The notes below the pieces were generated by a model. It made no database searches, was not told where the DNA came from, and worked only from the letters and a program-made list of their open reading frames with translations. Both the position numbers and the translations under genes were made by a program. A stretch of 6,693 nt of DNA from an uncultured Erysipelotrichaceae bacterium (GTDB taxonomy: Bacteria > Bacillota_I > Bacilli_A > RFN20 > CAG-826): the NCBI GenBank assembly GCA_902801805.1, contig CADCJP010000045.1, positions 1-6,693 on the forward strand. The letters run 5' to 3'. Shown one piece after another: positions 1 through 4,123 of the stretch. Every line of letters begins with the position of its first letter. The first letter of the stretch is position 1.

Positions 1-704
1 AAGCGGAAGTAAAAGAAGAAAAGAAAGAAGAGCCTAAAGGCTGGCTTTGCAAGGATAACCAAATTGGTAGCGATGAAGTCGGTGTTGGCGATTTCCTACT
101 TCCAGTCATTGTTGTCGCCGCTTTTGTGAGGGGCAAAGATTTAAAAGAATTAGAATCTTTTGGTGTTAAAGATAGTAAGAAACTCACTGATGAAAAGATT
201 AGAGAAATCGCCCCACTTATATTAAAGAAATTCTTTGTTTCTAAGCTTTGCTTACCTAACGACCACTACAATGAATTAATCGAACAAGGTGAAAACTTAA
301 ATAGCATTAAAGCCAAGATGCACAATAGAGCGTTACTCAATATGTTTAAGAAATTCCCTGACACTAGAAACATCTTTGTGGATCAATTTGTCGCAGAATC
401 TAAATACTTTGCTTATTTAAATGATCCAAAAGAACAAAAGATTATTAACATTACATATAAAACCAAAGGTGAATCATATTATCCATGTGTTGCTTTAGCA
501 AGTTGTATTGCTAGATATGCCTTCTTATTAGAAAAAGACGCCTTAGAAAAGAAATATAAAATGACTTTCCCATTCGGCGCTTCTTCTAAAGTTAATGAAT
601 TCTCCAAGAAGTTTATCAAGAAGTATGGACTTGAAGAATTTAAAAAAATCGCCAAGTTACACTTCGCGAATTTTAAAGAATTAATGAATGATTTAGGAAA
701 TTAA
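1..704 (+). CDS. rnhC: Ribonuclease HIII, 5'-truncated by the window edge
   Basis: Endonuclease that cuts the RNA strand of RNA-DNA hybrids in the cytoplasm during replication and repair. The open frame runs in from the left edge (first full codon at 3), so the GTG at 126 is internal. The catalytic domain begins at once with IGSDEVGVGD (Asp codon 72-74, Glu 75-77). It continues with VKDSKKLTDEKI, LNSIKAKMHNRALLNM, FVDQFV (Asp 381-383), KGESYYPCVALASCIARY (Glu 471-473) and the typical C-terminal AKLHFANF. Asp-Glu-Asp-Glu is the RNase HIII active-site set and separates it from RNase HII. The N-terminal TBP-like substrate-binding domain lies outside the window; a Lys/Glu-rich linker is seen at 3-35. 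Two local oddities: FLLPV stands where YFGPV is usual, and Tyr-Tyr follows KGES. The C-terminus is complete, so the downstream mobile element did not truncate it. No terminator is visible after the stop. Confidence 0.93.
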   Translation, partial: AEVKEEKKEEPKGWLCKDNQIGSDEVGVGDFLLPVIVVAAFVRGKDLKELESFGVKDSKKLTDEKIREIAPLILKKFFVSKLCLPNDHYNELIEQGENLNSIKAKMHNRALLNMFKKFPDTRNIFVDQFVAESKYFAYLNDPKEQKIINITYKTKGESYYPCVALASCIARYAFLLEKDALEKKYKMTFPFGASSKVNEFSKKFIKKYGLEEFKKIAKLHFANFKELMNDLGN

Positions 705-713
705 ACGGAAATC

Positions 714-734
714 CTCGGTTGTTCAACTGCCGAG
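714..734 (+). repeat. Left-end subterminal hairpin of the IS
   Basis: The arms are CTCGG (714-718) and CCGAG (730-734). They are extended by a T-G wobble (719/729), a T-T mismatch (720/728) and two more pairs, closing on a three-base loop (723-725). Length and sequence match the right-end hairpin at 17 of 21 positions. In IS200/IS605 elements such hairpins are the binding sites for the TnpA dimer, and an unpaired T within the stem is a known recognition feature (IS608). The left cleavage site should lie a few bases upstream, within about 705-713. Confidence 0.8.
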
Positions 735-811
735 ATGAAAGTGTTTAAAAGAGTCATTATCACTTACTATATGCAAGGTAAATAATAAGATAGATAATAT
801 AAAATATTATG

Positions 812-850
812 TGGAATAATCTACATATTTTTGCTATACTATATGTAGGA
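812..850 (+). promoter_or_regulatory. Putative tnpA/tnpB promoter (extended -10) and ribosome binding site
   Basis: TGCTATACT at 832-840 is a perfect extended -10 (TGn plus TATACT). The best -35 with a 17-nt spacer is TGGAAT (812-817), a poor match, as is usual for extended -10 promoters. AGGA (847-850) lies six bases before the ATG at 857. An 8-bp perfect inverted repeat (CTACATAT 821-828, ATATGTAG 841-848) brackets the -10 and reaches the ribosome binding site, so it could be an operator or an RNA fold at the transcript start. Its role is inferred only. Confidence 0.5.
821..848. repeat. 8-bp inverted repeat around the -10 box
   Basis: CTACATAT (821-828) and ATATGTAG (841-848) are perfectly complementary across a 12-base spacer that contains the -10 hexamer. 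The position would let a bound repressor block RNA polymerase. In an AT-rich region an arm of this length can arise by chance, but two G/C pairs per arm and its placement make it worth recording. Confidence 0.5.
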
Positions 851-856
851 AAAACT

Positions 857-1103
857 ATGGAAGAATTAAGGCACAAAAGACCATGTCCATGTGTTTGTTT
901 CAGCCATCCCTAAGATATCAATTTCTTACATCGCCAAGATGATGAAAGGAATATCAGGAAGATTGTTATTAAAGGAGTTCCCAGAAATAACTAAACAGTT
1001 ATGGAATGGTGAACTATGGAATCCTTCTTATTATGTTGAGACAATAGGCTCTGTTTCTAAAGAAGCGATTAAAAGATATATTCAAAATCAAGAAAAGGCA
1101 TAA
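857..1103 (+). pseudogene. tnpA: IS200/IS605 TnpA (Y1 HUH transposase), internally deleted and frameshifted
   Basis: Intact TnpA is about 130-155 residues; it cuts and joins single-stranded element ends through a 5'-phosphotyrosine. Here a good start (ATG 857, AGGA before it) opens a frame beginning MEELRHKR, which looks like a TnpA N-terminus but hits a stop at 911-913. The conserved C-terminal half lies in another frame from 870: GTKDHVHVFVSAIPKISIS with the HUH pair (codons 882-884 and 888-890), then SGRLLLKEFPEI, LWNPSYYVETIGSVS and RYIQNQ. The Tyr of RYIQ lies 63 residues after the second His, close to the His66-Tyr127 spacing I recall for IS608 TnpA, so it is the likely nucleophile. Between the two parts about 45-50 residues are missing. 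The catalytic residues remain, but the N-terminal half of the fold is gone, so I call it inactive. GTG 891 would start after the HUH motif and is not a credible start. tnpB begins two bases after the stop. Confidence 0.8.
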
Positions 1104-1105
1104 AA

Positions 1106-2551
1106 ATGTTACTTACTTACCAATTTGAAATTAAAGTTAATAACAAACTAGGGATTATCCTAGGCCATTTAACGTACGCTGCTTCTAAACTGTTCAATGT
1201 TGGTAATTATGAAAGAAAAGAATATAAATCCCTTGGCTTTGATATGATGCCAAATTGGTATGACCAAAAGAAAAGACTGAAAGATGATATTTGGTATAAA
1301 TCATTACCTTCTCAAACTAGTCAAGAAATATTGGCCATCTTAGATCGTTCATGGAAGTCATACTTAATGCTTCATAATAAATGGGAGAAGAAAAATAAAG
1401 ACATTCCTATGAAAGATAGCAAAAATGAACCACAACCACCTTACTATAAGAAAGATGGTTACCATATGAACATTAACTATCTATCAAATGGTTTCAAAGT
1501 TACTAGTGATAAGATTCGTTTTTCTATTCCTAAAAAGCTCAAAGAACACCTTAATGATAAATATCAAATCAATGATAACTTCTTCTACATCAAGTTAAAA
1601 AGACACTTTGATGATATTAAACAAATTGAGTTTTCATACCTCGATAAAGATAGATATAAGGTCTATGTGATATATGAAAAAGATATTAAAAAGCAAGTTG
1701 AAGATAATAAGCACTATATAAGCATTGATATTGGAGTTAAAAACCTGCTTTCAGTTTATGACAATAACGGTTCTTCTTTTATTGTCTCGGGTCATTCTCT
1801 TTTAAATACCAATTACTATTTCTCAAAAAAGATTGCTTATTATCAATCGCTTTTTGATAAATGCTATCCCGCTCATAAGAAAGGAGAGGTAACAAAGAGG
1901 ATTAAGCATTTATATGACATGAAGAATAAAAGGATTAAGTTGGCTTTACATAGAGCCACAAGAACAATTATTGATTATTGTTTATCTCATGATGTCTCAA
2001 AAGTTATAATCGGTGATTTAACGGGATTATTGGAAACAAATAAAGAGTTTACTAATAACAAAGAAAAGCACCGCTTTAACCAGAATATAAGGGCTATCAA
2101 CTTTTCAAAGATTTATAGACTACTAGATTATAAGTTAAAACTAGTTGGCATTAAATTAATTAAAGTTAGTGAAGCTTATTCATCTTCTTGTTCCCCTAAT
2201 AGCTTTAATGTTTGCAAAGAATTCGCAAATAAAAGCAATAGGGTTTATAGAGGCTTATTTAAAGAATACAGCAACGTTTATAACGCTGATATAGTTGGTG
2301 CTTATAACATTATGAGAATTTATAGGCAAAATAATAATGATAATTTCTTAATGCCTAAAGTAGGATTATCTAATCCTTCTAAAAAATATATTCCTGTCAC
2401 AGACCAGTTCTTGAATGAAGATTGTGTTAATTGGAATGGCAAGGCTGGTAATGTAGGGATATCGGGTAGGAACTACCCAACAGGAGATGAATTGATCACG
2501 TCAATAAATCAATTCATGACCAAGATGCTCGGTAATTTAATTGCCGAGTAA
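1106..2551 (+). CDS. tnpB: TnpB-like RNA-guided endonuclease (IS605 OrfB), zinc-ribbon-less subgroup
   Basis: TnpB proteins are RuvC-fold nucleases guided by an omega-RNA made from the element's right end; they are ancestral to Cas12 and help the element persist by cutting vacant sites. The protein has 481 residues. The N-terminal wedge/REC-like part spans about 1-200. RuvC-I is SIDIGVKNLLSV (Asp208), RuvC-II is VIIGDLTG (301-307) and RuvC-III is YNADIVGAYNI (Asp395). The usual RuvC-II Glu is Gly303, followed by Asp304. The region that normally holds two CxxC pairs (about 361-392) has only Cys362 and Cys370, then NRVYRGLF; I recall similar Cys-poor sequences in gut Firmicutes TnpBs. After RuvC-III comes a tail of about 80 low-complexity residues whose codons overlap hairpins of the presumed guide RNA. 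AAAGG (1094-1098) precedes ATG 1106. No frameshift or early stop is seen. Cutting activity is not certain because of the changed acidic residue. Confidence 0.88.
   Translation: MLLTYQFEIKVNNKLGIILGHLTYAASKLFNVGNYERKEYKSLGFDMMPNWYDQKKRLKDDIWYKSLPSQTSQEILAILDRSWKSYLMLHNKWEKKNKDIPMKDSKNEPQPPYYKKDGYHMNINYLSNGFKVTSDKIRFSIPKKLKEHLNDKYQINDNFFYIKLKRHFDDIKQIEFSYLDKDRYKVYVIYEKDIKKQVEDNKHYISIDIGVKNLLSVYDNNGSSFIVSGHSLLNTNYYFSKKIAYYQSLFDKCYPAHKKGEVTKRIKHLYDMKNKRIKLALHRATRTIIDYCLSHDVSKVIIGDLTGLLETNKEFTNNKEKHRFNQNIRAINFSKIYRLLDYKLKLVGIKLIKVSEAYSSSCSPNSFNVCKEFANKSNRVYRGLFKEYSNVYNADIVGAYNIMRIYRQNNNDNFLMPKVGLSNPSKKYIPVTDQFLNEDCVNWNGKAGNVGISGRNYPTGDELITSINQFMTKMLGNLIAE
2487..2517 (+). repeat. Perfect 10-bp inverted repeat inside the tnpB 3' end
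   Basis: Arms 2487-2496 and 2508-2517 are exactly complementary around an 11-base loop. It encodes part of the poorly conserved tail of TnpB, so selection on RNA structure rather than on protein is the simplest reading. Confidence 0.75.
2528..2548 (+). repeat. Right-end subterminal hairpin of the IS
   Basis: CTCGG (2528-2532) pairs with CCGAG (2544-2548). The stem continues through a T-G wobble (2533/2543) and three A-T pairs, leaving a TTA loop (2537-2539): nine pairs in all. It is the partner of the left-end hairpin, with the same length and the same outer ten stem bases. Its 3' arm encodes the last residues of TnpB, and the tnpB stop follows directly. The right cleavage site should lie a few bases downstream. 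Confidence 0.8.
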
Positions 2552-2553
2552 GT

Positions 2554-3453
2554 TCACCGTAGGCTATCTAAAACTTTTTCAAAATACTCAGGAAGTGGAA
2601 TTTCGAAGACCATTTCCTTTTTTGTTTGTGGATGGATAAGTTTTAACTTATAAGCGACGAGTAATTGTCCATCTTTATATAGCTTATCATAGTTCTTACC
2701 AGCGTATAATGGGTCACCTTCTACAGGATAGCCAATCGCGGACATATGAACACGAATTTGATGGGTACGACCAGACACTAATTGGCATTTCACTAGAGTG
2801 TGGTTAGCAAATCTTTCCACTACTGAGAAATGAGTAATGGCTGGTTTACCTTCTTTAGTGACCGCCATTTTCTGACGGTTATTTTTATCTCTACCAATAG
2901 GCATTTCCACTGTACCACTATTTTCTTTAATCACACCACGGACTAAAGCCATGTATTCTCTCGCCATTGTATGGTCTTTAAGTTGATCCGCTAAGAAATG
3001 ATGAGCGGTATCGTTTTTAGCGACGCATAGTAAACCAGATGTATCTTTATCAATACGATGGACGATACCAGGACGGATGACACCATTGATTGAAGAGAGT
3101 GAATCTTCCATAAACATTAAGGCGTTAACGAGTGTGCCTGAATAATGTCCGTTAGCAGGATGGACAACCATGCCTTGTGGCTTATTAATGACGAGGATAT
3201 CATCGTCTTCATAAACGACATCTAATGGGATATCTTCTTCCTTGATGTCACTTTTTTCATCCACTAATTCTTCGATGAAAATCTCATCGTTTTCTTTAAC
3301 CTTAAAAGAAGGCTTTTCTTGTTTACCATTAATTAGGATTTTTCCTTCTTCAATAAGCTTAGTAATATAGGAACGCGAAAGCTCGCTGTTAAGGAGACTA
3401 ACAGCCTTATCAAATCTTTCACCATTTTCCTTAAAACTAACGATGTATTTCAT
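2554..3453 (-). CDS. rluD: RluD-type 23S rRNA pseudouridine synthase (RluA family)
   Basis: Converts specific uridines of large-subunit rRNA to pseudouridine; for RluD proper these are the helix 69 sites near 1911-1917 (E. coli numbering). The protein has 299 residues, normal for the family. An S4 RNA-binding domain (about 13-60, ERFDKAVSLLNSELSRSYI) is followed by an acidic linker and the catalytic domain (about 77-290). Motifs are INKPQGMVVHP (89-99), GIVHRIDKDTSGLL (129-142) with catalytic Asp135, AREYMALVRG, SGRTHQIRVHM and GYPVEGDPLYAG. It lies 22 nt after lspA and is probably co-transcribed with ileS and lspA; only a weak ribosome binding site is seen before ATG 3453. The stop is TGA, which shows that TGA is not read as Trp here. 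RluD versus a YlyB-like paralogue of other specificity cannot be settled from sequence. Its 3' end abuts the IS, so the last one or two codons could be altered by the insertion. Confidence 0.93.
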   Translation of the reverse strand: MKYIVSFKENGERFDKAVSLLNSELSRSYITKLIEEGKILINGKQEKPSFKVKENDEIFIEELVDEKSDIKEEDIPLDVVYEDDDILVINKPQGMVVHPANGHYSGTLVNALMFMEDSLSSINGVIRPGIVHRIDKDTSGLLCVAKNDTAHHFLADQLKDHTMAREYMALVRGVIKENSGTVEMPIGRDKNNRQKMAVTKEGKPAITHFSVVERFANHTLVKCQLVSGRTHQIRVHMSAIGYPVEGDPLYAGKNYDKLYKDGQLLVAYKLKLIHPQTKKEMVFEIPLPEYFEKVLDSLR

Positions 3454-3475
3454 AGTCTTACTAAATAACTACTAA

Positions 3476-4123
3476 TTATTTACTTTCTTCATCTTGAGGT
3501 TTATTCATCTCAAGCTTTTCTTTTTCACTCTTAGAAAGAGTCTTTTTAGGAGCGTTAACAGGTTTCACTTCGCTCTTGTTCTTCGCCATGTAGTCTTTAA
3601 CCTCACTAACGATAACATAAATCACGAGAATAAAGGCGGCTACAACGATGCAACTATCAGCAATATTGAAGTTATAACCCCAGAACCAATAGAAGTCAAT
3701 CCAGTCGACAACCATGCCAGAAAATAGACCATTTGCGCCTTGTAATGGACCATAGAAAATACGGTCAATCATGTTACCAAAAGCACCGGTAACCACAAGG
3801 ATCAAAGAGGCTCTAACAAGGAGTTTCATTTCTTTTCTTTTCCAGATTAAATAGAAGATGAGGCCACTGCAAATAAGGGTCGCAACGATTAAATAAATTG
3901 TTCTACTAAGGTTTGGATCACTCGCACCAAAGCCAAAGGCAGCATTAGGATTTAGAACATATGAGATATGAACAAAACCCCAGTCCGCAACTAAACCTGG
4001 TGCTTGAACACCGGAAGCCATAATAACTTGTTTAGTAAGGATATCTAATGCTAAAAGCAATACGCCGAGCCAAATATATGATTTATAAAACCATTTAAGG
4101 CCTTTCAATAATTTCTCTTTCAT
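3476..4123 (-). CDS. lspA: Lipoprotein signal peptidase (signal peptidase II)
   Basis: Membrane aspartyl protease that removes the signal peptide from diacylglyceryl-prolipoproteins. Four hydrophobic segments lie at about 16-36, 74-94, 102-122 and 150-173. Family motifs are seen: DILTK (27-31), NPNAAFGFG (58-66), GNMIDR (116-121) with catalytic Asp120, VVDWIDFYW (138-146) and FNIADSCI (152-159) with catalytic Asp156. With 215 residues it is longer than usual (about 150-170), because of a hydrophilic Lys/Glu/Pro-rich tail from about 175 that should lie in the cytoplasm. The start ATG overlaps the ileS TAA by one base (TAATG). A strong site GAGGTGG (4131-4137) sits 7 nt upstream inside ileS, which points to translational coupling. 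The ileS-lspA-rluD order is common in Bacillota. Confidence 0.95.
   Translation of the reverse strand: MKEKLLKGLKWFYKSYIWLGVLLLALDILTKQVIMASGVQAPGLVADWGFVHISYVLNPNAAFGFGASDPNLSRTIYLIVATLICSGLIFYLIWKRKEMKLLVRASLILVVTGAFGNMIDRIFYGPLQGANGLFSGMVVDWIDFYWFWGYNFNIADSCIVVAAFILVIYVIVSEVKDYMAKNKSEVKPVNAPKKTLSKSEKEKLEMNKPQDEESK

Larger units (their letters stand above)
705..2553 (+). mobile_element. IS200/IS605-family insertion sequence with tnpA remnant and intact tnpB
   Basis: The element is defined by a Y1 (HUH) transposase remnant followed by a TnpB gene, with matching imperfect hairpins just inside each end (714-734 and 2528-2548). The outer limits are approximate: IS200/IS605 elements have no terminal inverted repeats and make no target duplication, so only hairpin-to-hairpin (714-2548) is certain. 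It sits between convergent host genes: the left hairpin starts 9 nt after the rnhC stop and the right hairpin ends 5 nt before the rluD stop codon. The interior looks more AT-rich than the flanks and uses more ATA and AGG codons, which fits horizontal arrival; I did not compute this. Because tnpA is broken, the element should not move by itself unless a related transposase acts in trans. Confidence 0.85.
2440..2553 (+). ncRNA. Candidate omega-RNA (reRNA) scaffold at the tnpB 3' end
   Basis: Three hairpins follow each other with short gaps. The first is GGGTAG/CTACCC with loop GAA (2464-2478). The second is a perfect 10-bp stem ATGAATTGAT (2487-2496) with ATCAATTCAT (2508-2517). The third is the right-end hairpin (2528-2548). 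All overlap the tnpB tail codons in the sense direction, which is where TnpB guide RNAs are made by processing of the tnpB transcript. The guide would be the host sequence just beyond the right end, so it would begin within about 2549-2560 and run into the rluD 3' end, antisense to rluD mRNA. The 5' limit is a guess. The hairpins are seen; the RNA function is inferred. Confidence 0.5.

Noticed and set aside
126..704. rnhC starting at GTG 126
   Set aside because: The catalytic SDEVG motif lies upstream in the same open frame, so the gene comes in from outside the window.
794..810. 7-bp inverted repeat ATAATAT/ATATTAT with an AAA loop
   Set aside because: It consists only of A and T in an AT-rich leader; expected by chance and too weak to be a terminator.
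891..1103. A separate small gene of 70 codons starting at GTG 891
   Set aside because: It is the C-terminal half of TnpA; the HUH motif lies just before this GTG in the same frame, and no ribosome binding site fits.
2464..2548. CRISPR-like repeats near the TnpB gene
   Set aside because: The three hairpins differ in sequence and are not direct repeats with spacers.
2571..2585. T-run at 2574-2579 as the terminator of tnpB
   Set aside because: It lies about 25 nt past the right-end hairpin with no stem directly before it, and it is part of rluD coding sequence.
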